From Psychroserpens luteus (GTDB taxonomy: Bacteria; Bacteroidota; Bacteroidia; Flavobacteriales; Flavobacteriaceae): 64,000 bases of DNA. Both the position numbers and the translations under genes were made by a program. Below the pieces are notes generated by a model. That model made no database searches, was not told where the DNA came from, and worked only from the letters and a program-made list of their open reading frames with translations. Shown piece by piece: positions 28,853 through 39,898 of this stretch (its first letter is position 1; every line of letters starts with the position of its first letter). The DNA is taken from assembly GCF_015319355.1 (NCBI RefSeq), contig NZ_JADILU010000011.1, forward strand, positions 1 to 64,000, in the 5' to 3' direction.

Positions 28853-29003
28853 AAGTAGATCAATTTTGGGGTTTAATCTGTTTTAAATTTTGATAACTAA
28901 AACGTTATCGCAACTTAATCAACGTTTAAATGTAGTTAAACATCGATGAAAAACAAATTATATTGAGAATTTTTGACGAATGACACAAAATTAACCAGTA
29001 TTT

Positions 29004-30593
29004 TTAATCAAATTCTGAAGTATTATGAAATTTGATACTCTTATATTTCTGTTGTGTCATCTGTAATGAAAATGGAGAATCTGCTAAAAACACAAGTTGT
29101 CCACTTTTATCTTTAGCTAAAAATCGTTGTTTCACTCTCAAGAATTCTTTGTATTCTTCGCTCTTTTTATCATCGGTTTCAATCCAGCAAGCTTTGTGTA
29201 CATTTAAATTTTCATAAGTACATTTTGCACCATATTCATGTTCTAAACGATATTGAATAACTTCATATTGTAATGCTCCAACAGTACCAATTACTTTTCT
29301 ACCATTAAGTTCTAATGTAAATAACTGAGCAACACCTTCATCCATTAATTGGTCAATTCCTTTATTCAATTGTTTAGATTTTAAAGGGTCTGCATTATTG
29401 ATGTATCTAAAATGTTCTGGAGAAAAACTAGGTACTCCTTTATAATTAAGAATTTCTCCTTCAGTAAGCGTATCTCCAATCTTAAAGTTTCCTGTGTCTT
29501 GTAATCCAACAATATCACCTGGATAAGATATATCTACAATTTCTTTCTTTTCAGCAAAAAATGCATTTGGACTTGAAAATTTCAGTTTTTTATTATGCCT
29601 TACATGAAGATATTGAGTGTTTCTTTTAAATTCACCTGATACTATCTTAATAAAGGCCAATCTATTTCTATGATTAGGATCCATATTTGCATGAATCTTA
29701 AAGACAAACCCACTAAATGTATCTTCATCAGGCTTAACTAATCGTTCTTCACTGTGTTTAGGTCTTGGTTTTGGAGCAATCTCAACAAAGCAGTCTAATA
29801 ATTCACGCACTCCAAAATTATTTAAAGCAGATCCAAAAAACACAGGTTGTAGTTCACCATTGAGGTATTCATCTTTATCAAATTGTGGATAAATACCATC
29901 AACTAATTCAATTTCATCTCTAAGTGTTTGAGCAGCTTTTTCTCCAACCAATTCATCTAGTTCAGGAGATGCTAAATCATTGATCTCTATAGTTTCTTCA
30001 ATATCTTTTCGGCTGTCTCCACTAAATAAATTAAGATTCTTTTCCCAAATATTGTAGATTCCTTTGAAGTCATAACCCATTCCAATAGGGAAACTTAACG
30101 GTACAACACGTAAACCTAATTTTTGTTCTATTTCATCTAAAAGGTCAAAAGCGTCCTTACCTTCTCGATCCATTTTGTTAATGAAAACAATCATTGGGAT
30201 GTTACGCATCCTACAAACTTCAACGAGCTTTTCAGTCTGCTCCTCAACACCTTTAGCAACATCAATAACCACTATAACACTATCTACAGCAGTAAGTGTT
30301 CTAAATGTATCTTCAGCAAAATCCTTGTGACCAGGTGTGTCAAGAATATTAATTTTTATACCATCATATTCAAATGCTAAAACAGAAGTTGCCACACTAA
30401 TACCACGTTGACGTTCAATCTCCATAAAGTCACTAGTCGCTCCTTTTTTTATTTTGTTGCTTTTTACAGCACCAGCTTCTTGGATTGCACCTCCAAATAA
30501 TAATAGTTTTTCGGTTAAAGTAGTTTTACCTGCATCTGGATGTGATATGATACCGAATGTACGTCGTCTATTGATTTCTTTTTTAAAACTCAT
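29004..30593 (-). CDS. prfC: Peptide chain release factor 3
   Basis: The 529-residue GTPase recycles RF1/RF2 after peptide release. G1 is SHPDAGKTTLTEKLL (17-31). Further motifs are the switch region ERQRGISVATSVL, G3 DTPGHKDF and G4 INKMDREGKD. RF3-specific domains II and III follow, including TFSGFVFKIHANMDPNHRNR and VGALQYEVIQYRLEHEYG. A TATATTTG -7 box reads on the minus strand from 30618 to 30611, giving a very short leader. The long spacer upstream separates it from the adhesin gene. Confidence 0.97.
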   Translation of the reverse strand: MSFKKEINRRRTFGIISHPDAGKTTLTEKLLLFGGAIQEAGAVKSNKIKKGATSDFMEIERQRGISVATSVLAFEYDGIKINILDTPGHKDFAEDTFRTLTAVDSVIVVIDVAKGVEEQTEKLVEVCRMRNIPMIVFINKMDREGKDAFDLLDEIEQKLGLRVVPLSFPIGMGYDFKGIYNIWEKNLNLFSGDSRKDIEETIEINDLASPELDELVGEKAAQTLRDEIELVDGIYPQFDKDEYLNGELQPVFFGSALNNFGVRELLDCFVEIAPKPRPKHSEERLVKPDEDTFSGFVFKIHANMDPNHRNRLAFIKIVSGEFKRNTQYLHVRHNKKLKFSSPNAFFAEKKEIVDISYPGDIVGLQDTGNFKIGDTLTEGEILNYKGVPSFSPEHFRYINNADPLKSKQLNKGIDQLMDEGVAQLFTLELNGRKVIGTVGALQYEVIQYRLEHEYGAKCTYENLNVHKACWIETDDKKSEEYKEFLRVKQRFLAKDKSGQLVFLADSPFSLQMTQQKYKSIKFHNTSEFD

Positions 30594-31113
30594 AGTTATT
30601 TTAGTAGCTACAAATATAATTATATTAAATTTTATAAAACTAATGACGTGGTTATATCGTATGTATAAAAAAATATTTTTTATAAGTGACTTATTAAAAA
30701 AGTTGGTGTCTTAAATTTTGTAAGGCGATTACTATAACTATTGTTTATTGATAATTAGAATAGATTAAACGCCTTTAAAATTAATAATGCTTTTTACGTT
30801 TTTTAGATAAAGCCCTTGTATATTAAAAAACAAAGCATAAACATGCTTTTTATCAGTGATTTAGTACGGTTAATCGATAAAATAAATGTTACACTTTTGA
30901 TATAAATTAACAAAAATAATATTATTTTTGGATGAGATTAATAGCAGTAATCTGATATGCATATTTTCAAATGGTAATCCTATATTCATAATTATTTGAG
31001 TTGGGGTTTTTGTTTATACATTTGATTGATTTGTCTTGGATGAAAATGTTATTAATCTATTTAATGGAATAATATAATATATACTTATATAAACATTTTT
31101 ACTTTAAGATAAT
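30594..31113. other. 520-bp AT-rich spacer between prfC and the adhesin gene
   Basis: No convincing ORF, RNA gene or repeat is seen. The spacer holds the minus-strand -7 box of prfC (30611-30618) and the plus-strand promoter of the adhesin (30995-31024). The stretch between, about 30640-30990, is very AT-rich with no motif I can name. Confidence 0.6.
30995..31024 (+). promoter_or_regulatory. Promoter of the adhesin-sprF-ompA operon
   Basis: TTTG (30995-30998) and TACATTTG (31017-31024) are 18 bp apart. Transcription starting near 31030 gives a leader of about 85 nt before the adhesin start at 31114. Confidence 0.65.
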
Positions 31114-34100
31114 ATGAAAATCTCTACCCGATTCTCGATTAAAAAGATAACTTTTTTTATTTTACTCTTTTTTTTATTTTTTGTTTCACAAATAACCTAT
31201 GCTCAATGTATTGGGCCAGTTGGCGATTGTGATAATGATGGTGTTCTTGATATTAATGATTTTGATGATGACAATGATGGTATTTTAGATACAAACGAAG
31301 ATGAATGTAATTTAGCCGATTATTCAGATGGAGGCACAAGAGGATTTGGGCAAAATTTGAATTTTAGTACAGATGTTATTATGGACTTATTAGACTATAA
31401 TCCTGTAATAGATTTTGTGTCTGCTCAAGGAGGTGCTTGGGATACGTATGATTATGAAGATAATTTTACAAGTGTAGATGGTTCAACAGGTAACCAAGGT
31501 ATTTGGCTAGTAGATACTGGTGTGCCTGCATTAACTCCAAGTGTTGTGACATTAAATTTTGGTGCTCCATTACAACATTCTCTTAGATTTGAAGTTGGAG
31601 ATTTAGATTCTAGTGGAGAACAAGTTACTTTTATTACAGATAATGGTTCTGATGTTAGTTTTTCTAATTTACAGTCTCTTGTTGTTTCTCCTGGAACTAA
31701 TATTATTCAAACAACAGTATTTACTGGTCCAGATATAGACCATGATAATAATAGTGGTTCGGCTTTGGTACATATTGAAGCAGGAGTGACAAGCGTTCAA
31801 CTAAGTATGACTGTCGCTTCCTCTGGCTCTATTGGAGTGTCTCTTTATAACGGATGTACACCAAATGATACTGATGATGACGGAACACCAGATTATTTAG
31901 ATACTGATAGTGATAACGATGGATGTCCAGATGCATTAGAAGCAGATGGAGGCTTTACTTACATAGATTTAGAAGTAAATGGTAGTTTTGTTAATGTTGT
32001 AGATGTAAATGGAATCCCTCAAGTTGGAGGACTCTCTGCCCAACAGAATGATATAAGTAGTCAGGATTCAAATTTTAGTGGTCCAGAATGTGACGACGAT
32101 AGAGATGGTGTGCAAAATAGTGCAGATGTGTGTAATGGTTTTGATGATACTGCAGATGCTGATGGAGATTTAGTTCCTGATGCTTGTGATGATGATGATG
32201 ATAATGATGGACTTTTAGATACAGATGAAAATGGCTCTATAACAAATACACCACCTGCATGTGGGTCAGAATCTAGTTTAAATTTTAGTTCTATTCCTAC
32301 TGAAGAATCTGGTGATGGTAATTCAGCTACATTTTTGCAAGGAGAAGTATTTAGAATTGCATCTGTACTTCCAAATGTTGATGCAATAGTAACTATTCAA
32401 AACATCCAAAACTGTACAATTGGAGCTTTAGATGATAATACGGGAAATACAGCAAGTTTTACACCATTAACAGATTATCAAAACTTACTAATTGGTGATG
32501 TAGCTTATGTTGAATATAACTTTAGTTTTGTGTCTTCAATTGATGGTACGCCTTCTCAAATTGCTGAGTTCTTTGTGAATTTCAACGATATTGATGGTAA
32601 TACGAGTTTACAAGAGAAAAACTGGACACAATACCCACAAAGTTATACTGCAGAAAATCCAACAACTTTGACTTTCAACGATGAAGGTGGTTGGTTTATA
32701 GCAACATCAGGGACAATTAATTTTACAGGATCTACAAATGCTGTTCCTGAAGTAAATTTCTCAGGACGATTTGTTAATTTATCTTCTTTTAACTTTAGAG
32801 TAGGAGCACAAATTACAGAGACTCCAATCGTATTTACTCAAAGAAGATCTAATTTAGAATTTAGTTGTATTTCTAACTATACTAATCCAGAAACAACTGA
32901 ATTAGATTATGATGAAGATGGTATTCCAAATTCTTTAGATAATGACAGTGATAACGATGGATGTCCTGATGCAATTGAAGGAGATGGTGGGTTTACTTTC
33001 AATGATTTAGATGCAGATGGTAGTTTAGGAGATGTTGTTACAAACAATGGTAATGGAGTTCCAGATGTCGTAGCTGCTACAGGACAAAATGATTTGTCTA
33101 GTCAAAATTCTGATGCAGGAGGTCCTGAATGTGATGATGATAATGATGGTGTTTCAAACAATGCAGATATATGTAATGGTTTTGATGATAATGCAGATGC
33201 CGATGGAGATACAATTCCTGATGGTTGTGATGAAGATGATGATAATGATGGAATTTTAGATGTAGATGAAAATGGCCCTCCAACAAATACGCAACCTGCC
33301 TGTGGAGAAGAGTTTAGTTTAGATTTTAGTGCTATTCCTACGGAAGAATCTGGCGATGGTAATTCAGCTACATTTTTGCAAGGTGAAGTATTTAGATTCG
33401 CATCTGTGCTACCAAATGTTGACGCTATAATAACCATTCAAGATATACAAAACTGTGTTATCGGAGCTTTAGATGATAATACAGAAAATGCAGCAAGTTT
33501 TACACCATTGACAAATTATCAAGGTTTATCAACTAATGATATCGCTTATGTAGAATATCATTTTGATTTTGTGTCTTCAATTGATGGCACTCCTTTTGAA
33601 GTTCCTGAATTCTTTGTGAATTTCAATGACATTGATGGTAATACAAGTTTACAAGAGAAAATTTGGACACAATATCCACAAAGTTATACTATAGAAAATC
33701 CAACAAGTTTGACTTTTAATGATGAAGGTGGTTGGTTTATAGCTACTTCGGGATTAACTAATTTTACAGGATCTACAAATGCTGTTCCTGTAATTAATTT
33801 CTCTGGAAGATTTGTTAATTTATCATCTTTAAATGTTAGGGTTGGGGCTCAAATAACAGAAAATCTAATCGGATTGGTTCAAAGAACAAATGATTTAGAA
33901 TTTAGTTGTATTTCTAATTACACAAATCCAGAAACTACAGAGTTAGACTATGATGAAGATGGAATTCCTAATTCTTTAGATACTGATAGTGATAATGATG
34001 GATGTCCTGATGCTATTGAAGCAGATGGCGGATTTACCTTAGCAGACTTAGATGCAGATGATAGTTTAGGAGATGTTGTTACAAATAATGGTAATGGTGT

Positions 34101-37100
34101 TCCAGATGTTGTAGCTACTACTGGTCAAAATAATGTAAGCGCATATGATGAAACTGTTATTTCACCAGAATGTCCTTCTCCAAGTATCTTAGCAGAGAAG
34201 AGCGCAACAATCACAGACAATGGCGATGGAGTATTAGGAGTAGGAGATACAATCAGCTATACGATTACAGTAGAGAATACAGGAAATACAATATTAGATG
34301 GCGTAACGATTACAGATACATTAACAGATGTAGATGGAAACGTATTAACTCTAACAACAGGACCAACATTTGACAGTGCAGATCTAGGCAGTTCAGAAGG
34401 CATTTTGTTAATCGATGAGACAGCAACATATTTTGCTTCATATGTGATTACACAAGATGATGTAGATGCAGGAGGCGTAAGTAATACTATATTGGCATCA
34501 GGAGATAGTCCAGATGGCACAACAGTTACTGACGATAGTGATGATCCAAATGACACAGACAATGTAGATCCAGATAATGATGGAGATCCAGATGATCCAA
34601 CAGATACATTAATCAACGAAGATCCAAGTATCATCGCAGAGAAGAGTGCATCAATCACAGATGATGGTGATGGAGTATTAGGAGCAGGAGATACAATCAA
34701 CTACACAATTACAGTAGAAAATACAGGAAATGTAACATTAGATGGTGTAACGATTATAGATACATTAACAGATGCAGATGGAAACGTGTTAACTCTAACA
34801 ACAGGACCAACATTTGATAGTGCAGATCAAGGTAGTGCAGAAGGTATTTTGTTAGTCGATGAGACAGCAACATATTTCGCTACATATGTGATTACACAAA
34901 ATGATGTAGATGCAGGAGGCGTTAGTAATACTGTATTAGCATCAGGAAATAGTCCAGATGACACAACAGTTACTGATGATAGTGATGATCCAAATGACAC
35001 AGACAATGTAGATCCTGATAATGATGGAGATCCAGATGATCCAACAGATACATTAATCAACGAAGATCCAAGTATCATCGCAGAAAAAAGTGCAACAATC
35101 ACAGATAATGGCGATGGAATATTAGAAGCAGGTGATACAATCAATTACACAATTACATTAGAGAATACAGGAAATGTAACATTAGATGGTGTAACGATAA
35201 CAGATACATTGACAAATTTTGATGGCACTGTACTAACCCTAACCTCAGGACCAACATTTAGCGGTTCAGATCAAGGTAGCGCAGAAGGTATTTTGTTAGT
35301 TGATGAGACAGCAACTTATTTAGCAACTTACCTTATTACAACAATTGACGTAAACACAGGAGGTATCAGTAACACAGTATTAGCATCAGGAGATAGTCCA
35401 GATGACACAATAGTGACAGATGATAGTGATGATCCAAATGATACGGAAAATGTTGATCCAGATAATGATGGAGATCCAGACGATCCAACTGATACTTTAT
35501 TTGAAAGTCCAAGTATTTTAGGAGAGAAGATCGCTACAATCACAGACAATGGAGATGGTGTGCTTGGATCAGGAGATACAATTAATTATATCATTACTGC
35601 AGAGAACACAGGAAATGTAACTCTAGATGGAGTAACAATCACAGATACATTAACAGATTTAGATGGAAACGTATTAACATTAACAACAGGACCAACATTT
35701 GATAGTGCAGATTCAGGAAGTTTAGAAGGTGTCTTGTTAGTGGGTGAAACAGCAACTTACTTAGCAACTTATGTAATTACACAAGATGATGTAGATGCAG
35801 GAGGTGTAAGTAATACGGTTTTAGCATCGGGTGATAGTCCAGATGATACAACAGTAACAGACGATAGTGATGATCCAAATGATACAGACAATGTAGATCC
35901 AGATAATGATGGAGATCCAGATGATCCAACAGATACATTAATTACCGAAAGTCCAAGTATTTTAGCAGAGAAGAGTGCTACAATCACAGACAATGGAGAC
36001 GGTGTACTTGGGGCAGGAGATACAATTAATTATATCATTACGGTAGAGAACACAGGGAATGTAACTTTAGATGGAGTAATAATCACAGATGCATTAACAG
36101 ATTTAGATGGAAACGTATTAACATTAACAACAGGACCAACATTTGATAGTGCAGATTCAGGAAGTTTAGAAGGTATCTTGTTAGTGGGTGAGACAGCAAC
36201 TTACTTCGCAACTTATGTAATTACACAAGAAGATGTGGATACAGGAGGTGTAAGTAATACAGTATTAGCATCAGGTGATAGCCCAGATGATACAACAGTA
36301 ACAGACGATAGTGATGATCCAAACGATACTGAAAATATTGATCCAGATAATGATGGAGATCCAGATGATCCAACAGATACAATAATAAATGAAGATCCAA
36401 GAATCTTAGCAGAGAAAAGCGCATCTGTTACTGATAATGGTAATGGTGTGTTAGGTATTGGTGATACTATTGTTTATACAATTGTGATATCAAATACAGG
36501 AAATGTACCACTGGATGGAGTTGATATTTTAGATACGTTAACAAATTTCGATGGTACAGAATTAGCATTAACAACAGGGCCAACATTTGATAGTGCAGAT
36601 GCAGGAAGTATAGAAGGTGTTTTATTGGTTGGTGAGACAGCAACTTACTTAGCAACTTATGTAATTACACAAGACGATGTGGATGCAGGAGGTGTAAGTA
36701 ATACAGTTCTAGCATCAGGAGATAGTCCAGATGATACAAATGTTGATGATGTTAGTGATGATCCAAATGATCCAGATAATGTTGATCCAGATAATGATGG
36801 AGATCCGGATGATCCAACAGATATAGTTATAAATTCAGATCCGTGTACAGAAGGTGCAATAGCAGGAACAGTTACAGAGAATGATTCTGATGGTGATGGG
36901 ATTAATGATATTTGTGATCTAGACGATGATAATGATGGGATCTCTGATATTGATGAGCAGGGAACAACAACCAGTGGTCAACCTTCATGCGGAAACCAAA
37001 CAATATTTGATTTTAGTGAGCTTCCTACTGAGGAAATAGGTGATGGAGATGTAACAACCTTCTTAGAAGGAGAAGTGTTTAGATTTGCTAACGTTACTAC

Positions 37101-38925
37101 TGGCACAGATGCTCTTATCACTATAACTGAATCTGTAAATGTTTTTATAAGCGTTTTAGATGATAATACAACAGAGCCTACATTTTTTAAACCGAGGTCA
37201 TCTATTGCTAATTTGAATGTAGGTCAAGAAGCATTTGTTGAGTATAATATACTATTTGTTCAAAATGGTACCACAACTCCTGTTGATTTTCCTGAGACTT
37301 TCATAAATATAAATGATATAGATGGAAACGATGATTTATTTGAACGTGTTAAAATTCCAACACCTGTAAGTTATACAGTTGAAAATCCAACTAATTTAGC
37401 AATCACATCTGAAGCAAACCAATTAGTAATAAATTCTAATAATGTGAATTTTACAGGTACTTCTAATGATGTAACTGAAATTAATATGTCAACTAGATAT
37501 CTAAATTTATCAAGTTTTGATATTAAGTTAGGTGTATTTGCTAATAATACCTTAACTAATGTTGATAGAAACCATAGTCTTGAATTTGATTGTGTTACTA
37601 ATTTTATTGATCCGCAAACAACAGATCCAGATACAGATAACGACGGGATCCCAGATTATTTAGATACAGATAGTGATGATGATGGTTGTCCAGATGCATT
37701 AGAAGGAGATGGAGGTTTTACAGCATCAGACTTAGATGTAGATGATTCTTTAGGAGATAATGTTGATGATCAAGGTGTTCCTATTGTAAACGGTAATACA
37801 GGTGCTCAAAATGATGTGAGTTCAACAGATGCTACTGTTAATAATTGTGTAGCTCCTGGAATGGAGGTTGTGAAAATAGCAGATATTATTGATAATGGAG
37901 ATGAAATAATCGGTGTAGATGATATAATAAATTATACTATTACACTACAAAACACAGGTAATGTAACATTAATCAACGTAGGTATAGTAGATACATTTAC
38001 TGATATAGACGGAAATGCATTAAACTTAATATCTGGTCCAACTTTTGATAATGCAGATCAAGGTAGTATAGAGGGAATCTTACTAGCAGGTGAAACAGCT
38101 ACATATTTAGCAACTTATGTTATTACTCAAGACGATGTAGATGCTGGTGGTGTGTCTAATAGTGTTTTAGCAACTGGTGAAAATCCTGATGGTGAAACAA
38201 TATCAGATACTAGTGACGACGACGATGATACAGATGGTAATACTGAAGATGATCCAACCGAAACACTTACTGATTCTGATTTTGAATTATCGGTAACTAA
38301 AGAATTGGATATTGCAGAACCAATAATTGGTGATGAAGTAACATTTACTATCACTATTGCTAATGATGGCTTTGTAACTGCAACAGGAGTTGTAGTTGAA
38401 GAAGTTATTCCAAGTGGATATACATTTGTATCTGTTATAACAACTCAAGGAACATACTCAGACTCAGATGGAGAATGGATTGTAGGTCAATTAAATCCAG
38501 GTCAAGCTGAAGTATTACAAATTACTGTTGAAGTCCTAGGATTTGGAGATTATTTAAATACAGCAACTATTATAGACTATGAAGGTGGTGATGATCAAAA
38601 TGAGGACAACAATACTGATACAGCTGGAGTTGATCCAATATGTTTAACTATCTATAATGAGTTCTCACCAAATGGTGATGGAGTTAATGACTTCTTTAAT
38701 ATAGATTGTATAGAAACGTTCCCTAATAATACCTTAGAGATTTATAACCGTTGGGGTAATATTGTTTATGAAGCTAAAGGCTACAGAAATGATTTTGAAG
38801 GAACATCAAACGGACGTGCAGTATTAAGTGAAGGTGAGAAGTTACCAGTTGGGACATACTACTATGTGATAGACTTGGGTAATGGCTCAGAGCCAAGAGT
38901 AGGCTGGTTATACATTAACAGATAG
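31114..38925 (+). CDS. Giant repetitive T9SS type B surface adhesin (SprB-like)
   Basis: This is a 2603-residue secreted protein. The signal peptide covers about 1-31 (ends TYAQ). Acidic thrombospondin type 3-like Ca2+-binding runs (DDDNDG, DTDSDNDGCPDA) alternate with beta-rich domains. A ~346-residue module occurs at about 325 and 671, and in diverged form near 1922. Six near-identical 148-residue DUF11-type Ig-like repeats span about 1022-1909, with weaker ones after 2247. The last ~90 residues (FSPNGDGVNDFF...IYNRWGNIVYEA...GTYYYVIDLGNG) are the gliding-motility-associated C-terminal domain used by type IX secretion as a type B signal. It is followed by sprF-like and PorE-like genes, the SprB-SprF arrangement. 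It is probably a Ca2+-stiffened surface fibre for adhesion or gliding. Confidence 0.92.
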   Translation: MKISTRFSIKKITFFILLFFLFFVSQITYAQCIGPVGDCDNDGVLDINDFDDDNDGILDTNEDECNLADYSDGGTRGFGQNLNFSTDVIMDLLDYNPVIDFVSAQGGAWDTYDYEDNFTSVDGSTGNQGIWLVDTGVPALTPSVVTLNFGAPLQHSLRFEVGDLDSSGEQVTFITDNGSDVSFSNLQSLVVSPGTNIIQTTVFTGPDIDHDNNSGSALVHIEAGVTSVQLSMTVASSGSIGVSLYNGCTPNDTDDDGTPDYLDTDSDNDGCPDALEADGGFTYIDLEVNGSFVNVVDVNGIPQVGGLSAQQNDISSQDSNFSGPECDDDRDGVQNSADVCNGFDDTADADGDLVPDACDDDDDNDGLLDTDENGSITNTPPACGSESSLNFSSIPTEESGDGNSATFLQGEVFRIASVLPNVDAIVTIQNIQNCTIGALDDNTGNTASFTPLTDYQNLLIGDVAYVEYNFSFVSSIDGTPSQIAEFFVNFNDIDGNTSLQEKNWTQYPQSYTAENPTTLTFNDEGGWFIATSGTINFTGSTNAVPEVNFSGRFVNLSSFNFRVGAQITETPIVFTQRRSNLEFSCISNYTNPETTELDYDEDGIPNSLDNDSDNDGCPDAIEGDGGFTFNDLDADGSLGDVVTNNGNGVPDVVAATGQNDLSSQNSDAGGPECDDDNDGVSNNADICNGFDDNADADGDTIPDGCDEDDDNDGILDVDENGPPTNTQPACGEEFSLDFSAIPTEESGDGNSATFLQGEVFRFASVLPNVDAIITIQDIQNCVIGALDDNTENAASFTPLTNYQGLSTNDIAYVEYHFDFVSSIDGTPFEVPEFFVNFNDIDGNTSLQEKIWTQYPQSYTIENPTSLTFNDEGGWFIATSGLTNFTGSTNAVPVINFSGRFVNLSSLNVRVGAQITENLIGLVQRTNDLEFSCISNYTNPETTELDYDEDGIPNSLDTDSDNDGCPDAIEADGGFTLADLDADDSLGDVVTNNGNGVPDVVATTGQNNVSAYDETVISPECPSPSILAEKSATITDNGDGVLGVGDTISYTITVENTGNTILDGVTITDTLTDVDGNVLTLTTGPTFDSADLGSSEGILLIDETATYFASYVITQDDVDAGGVSNTILASGDSPDGTTVTDDSDDPNDTDNVDPDNDGDPDDPTDTLINEDPSIIAEKSASITDDGDGVLGAGDTINYTITVENTGNVTLDGVTIIDTLTDADGNVLTLTTGPTFDSADQGSAEGILLVDETATYFATYVITQNDVDAGGVSNTVLASGNSPDDTTVTDDSDDPNDTDNVDPDNDGDPDDPTDTLINEDPSIIAEKSATITDNGDGILEAGDTINYTITLENTGNVTLDGVTITDTLTNFDGTVLTLTSGPTFSGSDQGSAEGILLVDETATYLATYLITTIDVNTGGISNTVLASGDSPDDTIVTDDSDDPNDTENVDPDNDGDPDDPTDTLFESPSILGEKIATITDNGDGVLGSGDTINYIITAENTGNVTLDGVTITDTLTDLDGNVLTLTTGPTFDSADSGSLEGVLLVGETATYLATYVITQDDVDAGGVSNTVLASGDSPDDTTVTDDSDDPNDTDNVDPDNDGDPDDPTDTLITESPSILAEKSATITDNGDGVLGAGDTINYIITVENTGNVTLDGVIITDALTDLDGNVLTLTTGPTFDSADSGSLEGILLVGETATYFATYVITQEDVDTGGVSNTVLASGDSPDDTTVTDDSDDPNDTENIDPDNDGDPDDPTDTIINEDPRILAEKSASVTDNGNGVLGIGDTIVYTIVISNTGNVPLDGVDILDTLTNFDGTELALTTGPTFDSADAGSIEGVLLVGETATYLATYVITQDDVDAGGVSNTVLASGDSPDDTNVDDVSDDPNDPDNVDPDNDGDPDDPTDIVINSDPCTEGAIAGTVTENDSDGDGINDICDLDDDNDGISDIDEQGTTTSGQPSCGNQTIFDFSELPTEEIGDGDVTTFLEGEVFRFANVTTGTDALITITESVNVFISVLDDNTTEPTFFKPRSSIANLNVGQEAFVEYNILFVQNGTTTPVDFPETFININDIDGNDDLFERVKIPTPVSYTVENPTNLAITSEANQLVINSNNVNFTGTSNDVTEINMSTRYLNLSSFDIKLGVFANNTLTNVDRNHSLEFDCVTNFIDPQTTDPDTDNDGIPDYLDTDSDDDGCPDALEGDGGFTASDLDVDDSLGDNVDDQGVPIVNGNTGAQNDVSSTDATVNNCVAPGMEVVKIADIIDNGDEIIGVDDIINYTITLQNTGNVTLINVGIVDTFTDIDGNALNLISGPTFDNADQGSIEGILLAGETATYLATYVITQDDVDAGGVSNSVLATGENPDGETISDTSDDDDDTDGNTEDDPTETLTDSDFELSVTKELDIAEPIIGDEVTFTITIANDGFVTATGVVVEEVIPSGYTFVSVITTQGTYSDSDGEWIVGQLNPGQAEVLQITVEVLGFGDYLNTATIIDYEGGDDQNEDNNTDTAGVDPICLTIYNEFSPNGDGVNDFFNIDCIETFPNNTLEIYNRWGNIVYEAKGYRNDFEGTSNGRAVLSEGEKLPVGTYYYVIDLGNGSEPRVGWLYINR
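32081..34160 (+). repeat. Two tandem ~1.04-kb repeats inside the adhesin gene
   Basis: The segment starting near 32089 (ECDDDRDGVQNSADVCNGFDD) recurs near 33127 (ECDDDNDGVSNNADICNGFDD). The whole ~346-residue module, including PTEESGDGNSATFLQGEVFR, is conserved. A third diverged copy starts near 36880 (GDGINDICDLDDDNDG). Confidence 0.85.
34181..36842 (+). repeat. Six tandem 444-bp repeats inside the adhesin gene
   Basis: Units begin near 34181, 34625, 35069, 35510, 35954 and 36398, so periods are 444, 444, 441, 444 and 444 bp. Each encodes about 148 residues running from PSI(L/I)AEKSATITDNGDGVLG to DNVDPDNDGDPDDPTDT. The high DNA identity implies recent amplification or gene conversion. Confidence 0.9.
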
Positions 38926-38960
38926 AATTAATAAGGCAAGATTAAAAAAACGATATTAAA

Positions 38961-39893
38961 ATGATACAAAAAACATCATTATTAAAAGGATTGATCCTGT
39001 TAGTGTTTTATACACTGATGATTAATACTAGTTTTGCGCAGCAAGACCCACAGTACACGCAGTATATGTATAATACGATGAGTGTAAATCCTGGTTATGC
39101 AGGACAGCGTGAGGTATTAAGTGTTACTGGTTTACATCGTACACAATGGGTCGGTATTGATGGAGCTCCACAAACACAAACATTGGGTATCCATACACCA
39201 CTTAGAAACGATAGAATAGGTTTAGGTCTATCTATAGTTAATGATGCCTTAGGTCCCGTAAATGAGTTCTACATTGATGCTAATTTTTCGTACACCATGC
39301 AAGTTGGTGATAATAATACAAAGTTATCTTTTGGAGCAAAAGCAGGAATGCACGGTTTAACTTCAGATTGGAGTGAAGGTGTGATTCAGCAATTAGGAGA
39401 TCCAACATTCGCAGATAATTTAAGTGTGTTTTCTCCAACAGTTGGTGCTGGTTTATATCTTCATAACCGTAAATGGTATTTAGGATTATCTGTTCCTAAT
39501 TTTTTAAGAACAGAACATTTTGATGACAATCAAGTCTCTATCGCAAAAGAACGTATGAACTATTACTTAATTGCAGGTTATGTATTTGATCTTAGTGCCA
39601 ATACAAAATTTAAGCCAGCTGCATTAGTTAAAGCAGAAACAGGAGCACCAATTATAGCAGACGTATCAGCAAACTTTTTGTTCAACGATAAATTAACACT
39701 AGGAGTTGCTTGGAGATGGGATGACTCTGTAAGTGGTTTAGCAGGTATTCAAGTTACAGACGGTTTATATATAGGTTATTCTTATGATGCTACAACAACA
39801 AATTTAAATAACTATAATAGCGGATCACATGAAATTATGTTGCGCTTTGAGTTACAAAAAATAGGTAGAATATTATCACCAAGATTCTTCTAA
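38961..39893 (+). CDS. PorP/SprF family type IX secretion outer-membrane protein
   Basis: The protein has 310 residues. The signal peptide (to about residue 26, FAQ) is followed by QDPQYTQYMYNTMSVNPGYAGQ, the PorP/SprF signature. The rest is a predicted beta-barrel ending in a phenylalanine (SPRFF). SprF-like proteins are needed to secrete or anchor the SprB-like adhesin encoded immediately upstream. The genes are 35 bp apart, so the pairing is very likely functional. Confidence 0.93.
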   Translation: MIQKTSLLKGLILLVFYTLMINTSFAQQDPQYTQYMYNTMSVNPGYAGQREVLSVTGLHRTQWVGIDGAPQTQTLGIHTPLRNDRIGLGLSIVNDALGPVNEFYIDANFSYTMQVGDNNTKLSFGAKAGMHGLTSDWSEGVIQQLGDPTFADNLSVFSPTVGAGLYLHNRKWYLGLSVPNFLRTEHFDDNQVSIAKERMNYYLIAGYVFDLSANTKFKPAALVKAETGAPIIADVSANFLFNDKLTLGVAWRWDDSVSGLAGIQVTDGLYIGYSYDATTTNLNNYNSGSHEIMLRFELQKIGRILSPRFF

Positions 39894-39898
39894 AAAAA

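Noticed and set aside
28586-28858. 90-codon plus-strand ORF
   Set aside because: It overlaps the small Fe-S protein gene on the minus strand, whose four-cysteine pattern is clear.
34257-36655. Long minus-strand and alternate-frame ORFs inside the adhesin gene
   Set aside because: They recur in each 444-bp repeat and are serine/valine-rich or histidine/leucine-rich translations of the acidic repeat. They lack starts, signals and independent conservation, so they are shadows of the repeat.
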